Assembly: GCF_037975245.1 (NCBI RefSeq)
Contig: NC_092569.1
Span: forward strand, 18,459,501-18,523,500
Direction of reading: 5' to 3'
Source: Apostichopus japonicus
Lineage: Eukaryota > Echinodermata > Holothuroidea > Aspidochirotida > Stichopodidae
DNA length: 64,000 nt
The translations under genes and the position numbers were made by a program. The notes beneath the pieces were generated by a model. That model was given only the letters and a program-made list of their open reading frames with translations, had not been told where the DNA came from and made no database searches. Positions 1 to 13,615 of this stretch are shown here, piece after piece (position 1 is the stretch's first letter; the number at the start of each line of letters is the position of its first letter).

Positions 1-1950
1 GTGTGAGGTCCTGAAAGTATAATGAAAGTGGTTTGTCTTGTCATCTTAGTTTCAGATGTCATAGAAATGTATTCTTGTAGACCTAGCAAAACATTTAAAC
101 TGACACAGTCCCATTTGAAGTGTGTCAAGGGTGGCATTACAAAGCATTGGTGGTTTAACATGCTGAGGTATGACGACTTTTGGCCAAATTTGCGCTAAGC
201 TCACTATACGAACTCGGATCTGGACTGTGCCTTATTAGGTAGTTATATAAATTATTAATAATGGCCTATTAGGAAGTGCACCATTTTGTGGTATGACTTT
301 CAGGACGGCAAGTCGAGAAACTCACATGCAGTCGCGGCGGATAGCTTCCTTCGTATATATGTCCTGGGACATTTTGGGACATCGTTCCTCTAGGCTTATA
401 TATGAGGCCCTGGGGTCATTCCTTGACCGATTTGGTGCACCATAATGTGCCCTTTTCGAAGTAAATTTATTCACAGGTTGTTAGTTGTCATGGGTTTGAA
501 CAAATGAGGGGTAATCTATCTTGAAACATAGGGCAAAATGGGGCTGCGATCTGGCAGGTATTCAAATCTGAAATTTTCTTGGTACGCTGCGCGCCAACCG
601 ATGCTTAGTTACGGCCGGAATATTCGAATCAATTACGCCATCCCCCCCGGTTCAAATCGGATTGGCGCCCCTGCATATGGCACATCGTCGTATACCCACC
701 ATATATGACATACATGAGCCATTACACAATATTGAAACTTTGAGGTTCGTTGAACACTTTTTTGACGTTATTTACTACGATGTTAGTCCAATAGTCTAAT
801 TTCCTACAAGTTACAATTATTGGAGGGTGAGTTGTGAAACGATTTTAGCCGTTTTGGCGTGTGTATTATAGCTAAAAGATTCATGTTTTAATATGGCATT
901 TGTCATTTGACCTCGACATTGTTTTCCTATGGCTTTATGTGGTCAATCACAAGGTGCCAGCAGCTCACGTACATGTAGCAAAGCCATAAGATGAAGTTTT
1001 TATTGCATGTTATCACAAATTGTAATTTGACGTTATGCCCACCAAAATTTGAAGTCCATCTGGCTTACAGCTTAAACGAGTTAACAATAAGCTTTTTGGA
1101 CCAAAGTTGGCCAAGTGTGACCGTTGATCTCATCAACAACGTGATCTTTGTACTTTGAATTTGATTTGACTTTGACGTTCTGGTATCTTATATGTGCAAA
1201 ACGGTTTTTCATCACTTTTTAATGTTATGTAAAGTACCCCAACTACAAACACTAATGCACAAGTGTCAAAAGCAATCCTGCTTACCAAGGTAGAACTTGT
1301 TATAGTCAGGAACATAGTGGCAACTTACAAAAATCTCAAGTGACAACATTAATGTGACTAATCAGTTGCGGTCTGCATTTTATTCGGAACACCGTTACAG
1401 AGGGTCGTGTCTTAATTTGACATCTTAACAAAGTGACTGAAAGAAACAGAACTCACAAAAGAGCGTTGTTTTAACTGTACGTAATTGTGATTGAATTTAT
1501 TATACGTTGGTATGAATCAATTGAACTACATTAGGTGTTAGACATGTGGCAATATACTCCGAATTTTAAAAAGGAAAAAGAAGAGATTAATGCAAAGTCT
1601 GTAAAACCTTGTAAATGTTGTCATGTACATTTCCATAGATAAGGTAAAGTAATTTGGCATGGCTTTAACTCAAACACGTCAGTTATCCGGGCTTTTTCTT
1701 TTCTTGGTTCTTCACTCTTTTATTGTCCGGTGACAGTTAACCTCACTATCAAATGTATTCAGATATTTTGTGGTTATCTCAGTCCATGTTGTCTTTTAGG
1801 AAAAATTGTCCTGCATAGAAATTTCGAGTGCTCACAATAAGGGAGACGTTTTCAGATTTTGGTAACACTTTGTTGTTAAATTATCTTTCACAGTAAAAAT
1901 GTAGACACAATATTCACTTTGCTGTTAACATTTTTTTCTGAATCACATCA
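1..1950. other. 3' flank of gene A, no gene seen
   Basis: Non-coding DNA matching 46690-48668. No exon with FBG motifs and no convincing ORF. Includes a GC-richer patch at 580-680 (GCGCGCCAACCGATG) that may be an old repeat. Confidence 0.6.
1719..1724 (-). promoter_or_regulatory. Candidate polyadenylation signal of gene A
   Basis: AATAAA on the minus strand (tttatt on plus) lies about 230 bp after the gene A stop codon. The matching place in copy C reads AATGAA, so the signal is not shared and the call is tentative. Confidence 0.25.
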
Positions 1951-4900
1951 TCAGGATCGAGGTCGTATCTTCATTTCCGTGGACTGTATGTTGGTATAAC
2001 CGCCAGGGAAATAATACCAATAAATGGTATAAGATCCAGTGTATGGTGAATTGAGGTCACAATAATAATAATAATTGTACCACCATCCGGATTTATAAAT
2101 AGCGGCATAATTATAAGAATAACCATCGTTGTCACGGTCACGTGTAGAGAATGCTGCTCCATTGTGATAACTATGACCAAGTGCGTTGTAACCTAGATAA
2201 GCAAACAGAAAGAAAAGGGTCAATGAAAGCATTGTCACAGAATGTATGTATGAAAACTACAACAAATATAACTTAATTTTAATATATGACACGAAGACTG
2301 AATGGTTACGTCATAGAGTAACTAAATGCATCATACAATCGAGTGTATTTTATTTAAATATTAAGACACCCTTTTACAAACGATGGGCAAGTCGTTCACA
2401 GGAAATTGAAATTATTTATTAGAGCATTCATTTATAGTCGTACTCATATGTAAAGATAGGCATCAGTTTTTGGGAGCTCAGCATCGACCTCGTGTCGAGA
2501 TTCAAGGAGGGTATACACAGTGAAGGGATCGTAAAAGTCCTTGTCACCTCATGTATTTTCGTAAATCGGAACTCATCATTTTAATATCATATGACTTGAT
2601 TCAAATCGAAAGACCTTACTTTAATATGAATCCATTGTTTCATAACTGTTTGTAATTCAATGCCTACAATATTGAATTTCATACTTTGACTGGAGTACGT
2701 ATGTATATATTTAAGCATTTCAAATATTAGCACAATGATTAAAGCTCCACTTGAGGATAAATAACCGTTTTATATCTTACGAGGGAGACCTGAGACGTAA
2801 TATTTGGGCATGATAAATTTCTCCATTCTTCTCTTTGTTTAGATTCGTTATAAAAATTGGAAAGGTATACTTGAAATAATCACGTTCAGTTTTTTTCAAT
2901 ATTCTCCCAACTATAACAGAAAAAACAGTGTCCCCCCCCCAAAAAAAAAACTTGTCTGGTTTACATTATTGGTTGCTAAAAGTAATCGATTTGAAATTAT
3001 CGCTACACTATTCTGGAAATTAACTTTCTGAAATAAACGACACATGAGTGTAGAAATTTATATATTTCATGTTATAGCATGTGATAGATTGTTCAATACA
3101 ACTGTTCATTCTCGAAGTAATATACTGACTTTGGTACGAATTACTGTGACGATCGATCATGTATAGTGTAGAAGCCTATTACGTACCATTCGCAGCCATA
3201 CATAATCTCGTAAGAGTGAATTAGGTTTGAAATCAAATAAGTATATCGTCTTTCGCCATGTAACTGTTTTCAACTGGTGCGAACTTAAAAGTTGCTGTTT
3301 TTTCGGTTTTTACTGTACTCTGCCTACTACTGTATCTTGGTATCTCTCCAAGGACCAGGTAAACACAGCTAAAGACCATAGTCTATGACTCTAAAATTTA
3401 AACATTATCTCTGTGATCTACATGAGATAAGATATTTGGTTATATGTGGGTTTCTTTTCTATGTCGAGGCAAATGAATTGAAGAAAGTTTTCCAGATCAT
3501 AGAATATGGTTACGTCTTATGTGTAGTTTAAGTATTTTCAAGGTTTAATTGAACCAGAAAATGAGCACATGATTTTAATATATCTGGACTATCAGTTTTT
3601 GATAGCCATGATAAGTCTATTATAAAATCTAAGTATTTGTAATCTCTAATATAGCACGTTGAAAAATTAGAATTGCTCTGAATAGTTGCCAAGTGCATCC
3701 GTTATGATGATCATATGCACATCAGATTGTAGAATCTACTTGGAGAAAAAGATAAAATGGAACTCACCTGCTGTACTTGAAGAGTCATAACCACTGATAC
3801 TTAGTCTGAAATTAGTATCCACATTGCCCACGCTGAAGGAGCTATACTTAGCAAAGTGATGTTGCCCAGATTTTGAAACGAAATCAATCCTTAGCTCATA
3901 TTGACCTTGGCTCGTCAATGCTGCAAGTTTATCGTTGCCAAGCCAGAAATTGCCGTCGGCAGTTCCGAATCCCTCTCTGTATTCATTCCAATCTCTGTGA
4001 AAACTCAAACTACTGTCAACGCGTCGCTGGAAAACCTGTAATTATAGTAACACAAACAAAAAGTTAGACGCAACTATATATCAACTAATGTTATTACATT
4101 TTAAGATGCTTGCAATTATCCCAGTTGAGATACCCTCCAAAGTTCATTCAGTTTACATGATTGCGTTGTGATGTGTATAACCCATGGATCTGAAAGAAGT
4201 ATCATCATGCATAATACTTCTACTTTAAAAAAAGCAGACCAACGTTCGCAAGCCAAAATAAGTACACTTAAGACAGATGTTCTCTCGACATACTGGTGTC
4301 AATAAACCAAATTAATATGCAAACAGTCCTATCCTATTTGTTAAGTTGGCTTTAATCGTCACAAACTAATGATAACATAATAATAGTAATAACTATTTAA
4401 GAAATAATAATAGTAACAATTGTGTTTTTATCAGTGACAAAAGAGAAAGAATACAACTTCCTTTCCTTTCTTATCATTAAAAATGACAATAACAGATACA
4501 TACCAACCAACCACCTCCATCAGAGACGTCACACAATACTTGAAATGGGTTGCCTGTCCACCCTGCTGGTTGTATAAGTCGAATGCTGTCGGAGTCCTCT
4601 GTACTATATGCTTGGCAGTCTGATGCAGTAGCCCGATCACATTGGACCCCGTCTCCAGTGTATCCTACGTTACAATAACACCGTGATAAGCCTTGTCGTT
4701 CTTCACAATTACCATTGGGACTGCACCGGTATGTGTCATCACAGCTCAACTGACCGCTGTTGCAGGAACATCGTTTGGTACAAGAAGGGTTCACATATAC
4801 TTCACCTTCCTAACGAGATAAAACGGTACGCCTTGTCAAGTAGATGCAAAATAATAATATCCTTCAATGGGAATACTCAATGTTCCATGTCGAGGTATAA

Positions 4901-7900
4901 CGAGCAGTGCAATAGGTGACATTCCTTCATAAAATTAGAGCAGCTGCAGGGTAAAGATTTAACGTTTTTAAAATGTATCATTTCAAGCACCATAATAACT
5001 GTTTTGTTCCAGCTTTTCTTCTCATTGTAAATAAGTTTGATACGTAAATATTTAGGAATGGTATCTTACCGCTAGGACTACTCCTTGACCGTTCTCTGCT
5101 TCCTCTATGAAACAACTACAATTCTCTCTTGGTACACAGTCTTCCCCGTCCATCAGGAACCCATCGGGACAAACGCAAGTGGGTGTGCTAGAGCATGATT
5201 CGGTACATGTAGGATCGGCACATGAACCTTCACATTTACACCTGTTGAGAACCTTGTTGGTGGGACACCACTCGATGCATGGGTCTGGAATAGGAATAAA
5301 GATTAAGTTACGACATCAAAAAGGAAAGCTTTATGCAAAGTGTACGATGATCTATTATCTCAATAACACATCATGTTCATAAATTATCATTTGATATTGT
5401 ATAAAAATGGGAAACATGCTTCACAGCTAAAACGACATATCTAAATAAACCAATGAAATAAATAGCAAACCGCTCTCTGCCCTTACTAGATGAACAAAAT
5501 ACATCGATTTATGAAGAAACTAAGTCTGAGCTAAGTGCTTGATAGCAGTGGCCAACAACGTGCTCATGAAAGTAAATTTACATGCTGCAAAATGAATATT
5601 AAATATTACTACGCGCTCATTCATCTAGAGATACCTTGGTTAATGGCATGGATGTAAGGTTGGTTCAGGTGAGAAGTATATCGTTAGTAAGCGAAACATT
5701 CCCGCTCTGTATGACACCGCAGATCAAACATATTAATATCATCGAATTATTGAAACATGTGTGAACAGCAAAAATCGCAATATTTTAATTTCACTGTTTA
5801 ACGGTTAGCAAACATATTAAATGTCACTTCGGGCGAGAAACGTGTCCAGTTAAGAAGTGTATCAGTTTAATAACCCACCTGCTGTTCCGGTATACTCTCC
5901 GGTGCTAACCAGTTTGTAATGACTGAAGCTGTCACTGATGCGGAAAGTTTCATACGTCACGAAGAATGAACAACCGGATTCTGTAGTTAGATCCATGCGT
6001 AGCTGATATTTCCTCTGATTGGTGATGTAGGATATCTTCTCATTGCCGAGCCAAAATTCATGAGAAAGGAAACCAAAACCGTTTTCATATTCGTCCCAAG
6101 TACGATTGAAGTTGATTGAATTATCCTCTCGTCTCTGTATGACCTGTTGAAATAATTGGAAACATCAAAATATCAAACTGATTGGATTGTAAGATCGTTA
6201 GTTATTAACTGTAAGACTAGTGTGAAACAAAAGAAAGGCAAAACTATACTGAAACATGGAACAAACAACCTGCAGGAAGAGAAGAATGAGATAAATTAAA
6301 TATAAACAAATTAAAATCACTCACAAACCACACCCAATGTATATTGATGCGAATACTATATAAATATTACCAATATATAAGTTGTGTCATCTTCGCCAAT
6401 TTAGTATTCTTATTGAAGTCAGGAATATGTGGAAAGTATTAAAACGTATTGGAAAACCATGTAGGAATATAAGTATGGTGCAGACTGCTTTTGCGAAAGA
6501 GCATGACAGATGATTCGACCAACCTCTTTTTGTAAGACATAAATATTGTGTAAAGCTTGCTGAGCCCAATATAACATCAAACTATATATTATTACATCAT
6601 AATAATATGAAAAGTTCTGTAGTATGAGAAATGTATTATTTCAACAAGAATAATTTCAATTGGGGTGACAATTTTGCAATGTAAATACAATATTCACAGT
6701 ATAAAATACAACACCTACCGTCCATCCACCATCACCTAGACTGTTGTTACAAGATACTTCAAAAGGTTCAGGATAGCCGTCTGGTTTGATGACGTAAACA
6801 CCATCGTTTCTAGACGATTGACATTGGCTTAGCACTTCATGGCAGTCTCGTGGATATTCAGCACGTTGGTAGAGGAAAAACGATGACGCTAAAAGGAAAA
6901 AGTAACACAACATAACCATGACTTACATCAAGCTAAGAGGTTTCATAGCTCCGGAGACACTTGTTTGACAACAGAGATCATATAGCCTACCTTTAGTGTT
7001 TACTTTGTCAATGTTCACAACCACTTGCGTCATTTCCTGATCACGTTATAAAAGTTTGGCATGGGCAATTACGAAGATGTGATTTTAAGATCTAGTTACT
7101 ATTACTTACTGATCTGTACTATTTCAAACATTTTCCATTTTTTTTTTTTTTAAATGAAGTCACTCGTTTTATCTTATATCCCTGAAAAATTTGGTAAGTT
7201 AAGCATTTGAATAATACATAGCAAATTAAAAACCTCATTTTAAAGACGATCAATATTTTTTTAACGAATTTCGTTTCCTATACATCATAATTTTCATACA
7301 CAAAAAGGTACTAAAGTAAACAAATTATCTTTAAAAAATTAAAAGTCTTTAAAGTTACATAGTGCTTATTATACTTACAATTGATATGTTAACAACATAT
7401 GATATCTTTGAAGATACTTCCCAAACGATTTGTATATCATATACGTTTATAATTGTTTGGAAATTCTCCAAATGTTATTATATAGTTGTATCTTAAAGAC
7501 AAACAATATTACTTTCACTCGTCTTTGGAAATTAGCTTGTGGTTGGGGCAATGGGGAAGGAGAATGGAGAGGGGAGAGGATATACGGGTAAGAAAATGCT
7601 ACAACGTTGTTAACGTTTTGAAGTTTTTAATATGATAGAAATTAACATGATAGAAATGCTACAATGTTGCTATAACGTTGCTACAACGTTGTTAACGTTA
7701 TGAAGTTGTTAATATGATAGAAGTTAACATAAAACATTTTTAGAATTAACATTCTTCAGAAATTAACATTCTTTGAAATAAAAAGTCTTTGAAGTTACAT
7801 AGTGCTTATTATACTCACAAATGTTATGTTAACAAAATATGATATCTTTGAGGATACTTCCCGAACGATTTGTATATCATATACGTTCATAATTGTTTGG

Positions 7901-10900
7901 AAATTCTCCAAATGTTATTATATAGTTTTATCTTAAAGAAAAACAATATTATTTTCACTCGTCTTTGGAGGTTAGCTTGTGGTTGGGGTAAAGGGGAAGG
8001 AGAGGGGAGAAGGGAGAAGAGATAAGGTAAAGAAAATGCTATAACGTTGTTAACGTTTTGAAGTTTTTAATATGATAGAAACACTTACTTAACGTTTGAT
8101 CTCCGTAGTCACTAATGCTCCTTTGACGTTCCGGCTAAAATAAGGTCAAAAATATGTATTAACAATGATCGTCCAATAAGTACAGGGTACAATTATATAG
8201 TAAAATATGTCAACGTTACATTTTTCTTATTTTCCATTGTCCTATATTTAGGTTAGTCCAAGTTTTATTTTATTTTCTCATATATCAATTGCAACATTAC
8301 ACATAGCTGCTTGTTATTTAGGACAAGTTAGAGAAGAGTTATTGACGCAGTTATGTATCTGTATTAGTAGATAGCCGCCGTTTATTGAATACAAAAAGAA
8401 GAACAATATAGATACGACAAAGTTTGGTTGAGTTGTAGAGGAGTATGACAATAAATATGATAAGCAGTTTTAATTTTTACGTGAATTCAGGTGAATATTG
8501 AAGATTAAAAGTTATCCGATAAAGATGTCACTTCTCTCAGTACAAAACACAAGCGATGAAAGTTTAGAATTGAGTTTAGCATTGTCTTGAAAACATATTT
8601 TGTTTTGTTTAAATATCCCATATATTCAGAGTGTTTTTATGCCCATCAATTTCTTCTAGACAATGAACATTTACTATATTCCCATTAGGTATCACGTTCT
8701 TGATATGACTTTTATAGTTTAAAACATTTTTTTTTTAAGGAGACCTATTGGTTAATAAAGATTTGGTTCTAATGTATAAAAACGTTCGAGAGAATTTTTG
8801 TAGAAAACATAATTATATCAAAGAACCGTTAGAATCTTCATAATAACATATTTTTCTTGTAAATTGTTTAATTAATTAATTCACATGAAACAAGTTCATA
8901 AAAATACTTTGCAAATTTCACATCTGCATTTTGTTATCGCGAATTTGGATTAAATGGAAATTGTTCTTTGTACTGGCAACGAAAAAATGTATAACCTTTA
9001 CACACATTAAATGATCGGGATTATTAATAGAGCAAATTCTTTTTTTGATATCATGCAGCTGTTTGGGATAAATCTGAAAAAGATGAAAATTTGTGGCGAC
9101 AACGAACTGACAACGACATCAGCAATTAAATCAATTGCCAATTCTTACAACAGCAACGTTTGGATGAGTAAAGTTAGTGTATCTTTTGATTTTCTTTATT
9201 GCCATTGTTCATTTACTTTAATTTAGTATAATATATTTAGTATACAACCTAAATATATTATACTAGTTAAGTAGTTAATTAAGTCGACAGCGTATTTAAT
9301 GTAACGGAATTAGAACAATTTTCTTTAATCGACTATGCATCTTTAGAGCTTACGAAACATTCTATGAAAAGGTAGATTAAACATGTTTGACAGCCACCGA
9401 GAACGCTTTTTGATATTACAAAGAACAAAATGTACACAATACGCTAATCGTTTGACGTTTATTGCAGCAGTTTGTTAATCTTTAGTTTTCATCGTTAACT
9501 TTAGCGAAGAAACTACCTCTAAGAAAATGCTATCATTATTTCGTTATTTTACTAAGTATTTTGTAGAATTGTTAACTTAAACATTGTCCTTTAAATTTTG
9601 AAAAACGTTGTCTGGGCATAGACGAAAAAATCAAATTGACAGGCATTTATCAATTATCATGTAACTAAAGTAACTGTTCATGACCTTAAGGTTGACTTAA
9701 TAATGAGATAGCAAAATGTATTGTCTTATAACTTAGAGTTGACTTGAAATAAATGACTTGAACACTTATTCTAAGTTCAAAAGCAGGCATCCTGCGTAAT
9801 GACTTTTTCAATAAAATTGTTCACACAATAATTTAAAAAAATCATTAACTACTTCGATACGTTATCATAATATTTCGACAAGTTTTCTAAGTTCAAGAGT
9901 TGGCATCCTGAGCATTGAATTTTTTGCAAAAGACTACAACGGTACATTATCATGATTTTCTAATAAAGTAAATCAAGAAGAATTTGGGTGACAGAATATT
10001 AAACTGCGTTCCCAGAGACAGAAAGGACTATTGTTTTAGAAAGATTGTGTGTTTTACCAAATAAGTGAAACTCAAAGAAAATGGCTCTTTCATATCCACT
10101 GGGTGTTTATAAGATATAGTTAAAGTTTTCAAGAAGGCATATGTTCGTCAAAGCTGAATATTCTCAGATATCTATTCAAAATCGCACCGCCTGAATCTTC
10201 GATATCTCCAAATGACGGACAGAAAAAGTACTGTTGTTTTTTGGTTTTTTTTTTACTCGTTAGTAAATGTTAACAAACCAAATATGCGTTGTCAAGATTT
10301 CTCTTTTGTTTAATATTTTGTAACATTTTCATGATGCGAAATAGCGGAATTTAAATATATGTACATCAACATATTAAAACAACGTGTCAGAAGTAGAGTC
10401 AAATGTTGTTTCCTATAATTAGCAGGCGTCTACGAAAAAGTCTAGACTTTTCAAAGTAAATTCAGTTTATGAGTCGGATCGGGATTTTCAAGATTAAAGA
10501 CATTTATTGATTAAAGCACTTAATCATAACTAATCTAAGTGTAAATATTACAACGTAAGCATTTGGTAAGATAAAATGTTTGTTGTGTAAAAAATGTCGT
10601 TAAATAGTATTTATTCAGTAACTCTCCCATTGCCATCAAATATAGACATTTAAACAAAAGAAAGGAAAAATAAAAAGCTTAGGCTATATGAATTAACATT
10701 TTTATTTTATGTGGATAAGGGAAATTTAGTTATTAAATGATATATAGATCAACCTTAGATTTCAACTGAAGTAGCCGTAAAGTAGAAAGTCTCGGTTTAG
10801 CCGTGTAAATGTTAATAAATCAGTAAAGAAGTAGAAAAAAGGGTTGGGGTATTAACGGGTTAGATTATCGGTTGGAGCATTACAGACATACTTTAGTAAG

Positions 10901-11709
10901 ACAAGTATACAATATAGGTCATTGCTTTAACGTTCTAAACCTCTTCAATTCATGTTGCTGTGGTAGATTAGCCTATATAAAAGCAACGATTTTCTATTTA
11001 TGGTATTTATAGGTATATTATTTTAATATTGAATTTTTCTTTCGATTTCCTCCGTGTCTGTCAAAATATAACGTTTCTATAACAACGCCACAAAAAAGCG
11101 CAATTAATCAAGTATATTAAGTATAAATCGCGGCTAACTAAGATACTCCGCATTTTTTTTGTTTTCAACGACAATGCATTTTACTGTTCACAGTGTGTCT
11201 ATATTTCGCAGATTAAATTTATATGAATTTATGATGTGTACTTCAATTGAAAGAATCCGTCTGATGGTTTCTTGAACAGAGTCATTATTATAGAAATTAA
11301 GGGAATCATGTAAAATATACCCTTTGGTAAATGTATTCTATACTACTATTTATAGTAATAGAAGACTCAAAACGCGAAACGATAAATTTACAACCAGTAC
11401 GTGTGACTTAATCGAATTCGACTTCTTTATTACTGTAAGTTAGCATTTTTGAAGTAATATTTTTAACTCTTAGATAGATCAACTGAAAGTAAATCGCTAA
11501 CAGAGAGTGTAACAAGGTTTAACATTGCAGATCGAAAACAATCAATTGAGTACTTAAACATCGAAACGGTAACTTGACAGATGTTACACTGAAAGATAAA
11601 AGTAAAGGAAAAAACTTACCTCTCCCTGAGAAGACACGCTGCTGGAAATAAAAATGATGAGAAAAAGAGAGGTTAAACCCCCACGATGTCTTTTAAACAA
11701 GGACAACAT
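1951..11709 (-). CDS. Long chimeric fibrinogen-related protein, copy A (half-FBG, TIL, TILa/EGF-like, full FBG)
   Basis: Probable secreted lectin-like FREP of 533 residues, rebuilt from eight minus-strand exons: 11620-11709, 8089-8134, 6719-6888, 5879-6143, 5070-5284, 4504-4809, 3768-4035 and 1951-2192. All have AG/GT borders and phases that join without a stop. Residues 1-30 form a signal peptide with a hydrophobic core ending in a Ser-rich stretch. Residues 46-190 are the N-terminal half of an FBG domain (DCHEVL at 60, GDGGWT at 97, WLGNEK at 133). Residues 191-250 are TIL-like with 12 Cys. Residues 263-320 are a TILa/VWC plus EGF-like stretch. Residues about 325-533 are a full FBG domain (DC at 326, WLGNDK at 395, DRDND at 472, TEMKIRP near the end). 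The first FBG lacks its calcium half. The start is the ATG opening the signal exon. The role in pathogen recognition is inferred from the family; expression is not shown. Confidence 0.87.
7320..8085. repeat. Intronic direct repeat pair, gene A intron 2
   Basis: Two copies of a segment of about 300 bp (starting about 7337 and 7780) share phrases such as ACATATGATATCTTTG, CACTCGTCTTTGGA and AACGTTGTTAACGTT. The right copy runs up to the exon 2 donor. Matching pairs occur in genes B and C. Confidence 0.75.
8135..11619 (-). other. Intron 1 of gene A
   Basis: A 3.5-kb AT-rich intron between the signal-peptide exon and the 46-bp linker exon, alignable with introns at 36032-39482 and 54858-58317. 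No conserved exon-like segment was recognised beyond general similarity. Confidence 0.7.
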
Positions 11710-13545
11710 GATAACAAGTTACCTCTTGCTGTTTAAGGTTGGAATGAATTTCTAATCCATACTGCAACAATTGAGCTACATACGAAATTATCCGGAATTG
11801 TACAGTGTTGCTAGGGAACCATTCTCATACTCATTTGTCTAGACATATTATTCGTCTAGACATATTATATATTATATAAGTACTCCTGTCAAGGACATTC
11901 GGTGTGGCTCACGTGGTTTATGTTTAGATTTCATGGCACCATTACAGTACGGTACAAGTTACTACCTTAAAAGGTATTGAATTGATGCAAGACCATACGT
12001 CATATTTAATTTTCATTTCTTGGCATCGTTAAACTACACAAATAAAGCAATTATAAAAACCTCAGATGTGGCATGACAATTAAGCAATATAATTTGGTGC
12101 ATTAACTAATATTTATTATATTATAGACGAAGAACTGATGACCTAAAATGCAGTAGGACATCTGTGGGATTTGAGGTCTGAAAGTGAGGGACAAACCTGC
12201 GGGAGGGGTCTAAGGGGAGGCGGTGAATTTGATAACTCACAAATATGTTATATGTTACATCCCAGTACTAGTTGTGTATTTGAAAACGCAATCATGCTAT
12301 CTGCATATGTGTTGTCAGATTTATTTAGCAATATAAAAAGTAACAATTGGTCAATGTTACCTGTGGAGCTGACTAATCAACAAGTGACCAAGACAAAGTG
12401 AGAGAGATGTATGAGTCATCGATAGCAGCAGTTCTGGAGGAAGGCTCACTTGTGTGGAATGATGCATAGAACCAAATGCCACAGTGACCGGGGGGGGGGG
12501 GGGGGGAAGAAGCTTCCAAAAAGTGGGGGCACAACATCAGAGGGGCAATTTCTCATTCCACAACCACCACTGGTAATGCTATAATGCGATACACACCTGC
12601 CATATCACTTAAATATATATGATGTGTTAGTATGCTATCAATACTATTATGGTGTACGTGAGTAATTCAAATAAAATATCAAAATTAACAAAGGCTCAAG
12701 ATATCCAAAGACAGTTCTTCATCAAAGGGGACATTTTAAATGCCAGTAGGGCACATTTGCTATTTTGGGAAAACTTGCCCCCAGTGCCACACCCCCCACC
12801 CCGACTCCTACCCCCTGTCACAGTCACATTGGTAATAGTAGTAGTATACTAGTACCAGTGCGTTTCGGATCGACAGAATAATCGTCACAATGGATCCATC
12901 TTTCTTATAGCCTGTGTAGTGACATATAAAGCAGTATAAAAGTATGGTAGACTTGTCAGTGTTGATGTGGTATACCGATCGAATCCGATAAAAACAAAAC
13001 ACAAGGTATGGGGAAAAGTTGGGGAAGGGGGTTGGGGCAATTTCCCCCTTGCCCCCTATTATCCCGCCACTGCAGTATGATGAGGTAATAAACTAGCGAA
13101 ATGAAATGAACTTCTTTTTTTCTTGAATTCAATAGATCTCTTTCGTTGATTCGACATCCATACTTGTTTATTATTGTAAATGTATCATATTTCAACTAAA
13201 ATAAATCATTTTAGTGATCCTAATTCCCCCATCGAAAACTACATATTTTCTTCTATTTTAAACAGGCACACTTGTTATTATACATTCTTGTTAATGCTAC
13301 GATAATTATTTGTAGTTGTCAATACTATAAAACTTATTAAGGCCTTAATTTTTGCAATGCATGGCTTTTTCACTGTGGGTTTCCTGTTTTTTTGTCTTTT
13401 TTGATGTGTTTTATTGCCAACTCGGTCACGCCGGGATATTCAATAGTTTTCTTACACGCACAGGATAAATAGTATTTCCTCGTTCCTAAAAAAAAACGAG
13501 GTAAGTGTTTTATAAGAATGCCAGGTAAAGAAAAAATATCGACAG

Positions 13546-13548
<3 letters not shown>

Positions 13549-13584
<36 letters not shown>

Positions 13585-13615
13585 TATATATATATATTGA
13601 TATGTATATATTATA
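13549..13615. repeat. (TA)n microsatellite
   Basis: Nearly pure TA dinucleotides directly at the right end of the unit 1 duplication. Confidence 0.9.

Larger units (their letters stand above)
1..13545. repeat. Segmental duplication, unit 1 copy
   Basis: Long block containing gene A, its 3' flank (1-1950) and its 5' flank. It matches 46690-59455 along almost its whole length, introns included, and matches 32690-41440 from gene A exon 6 rightwards. About 0.9 kb around 12040-12930 is present here and in unit 2 but missing from unit 3. Ends were judged by eye from shared words such as the GTAAGTGTTTTATAAG stretch near 13500. Confidence 0.85.

Noticed and set aside
5107-5382. Plus-strand open frames at 5107, 33111 and 51844
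   Set aside because: Antisense shadows of the Cys-rich TIL exon of genes A, B and C.
9011-9226. Open frame in gene A intron 1, also open in B and C (55762-55977)
   Set aside because: The whole intron is near-identical between copies, and the differences in this frame are mostly amino acid changes. No domain or start context, so shared openness is expected by descent.
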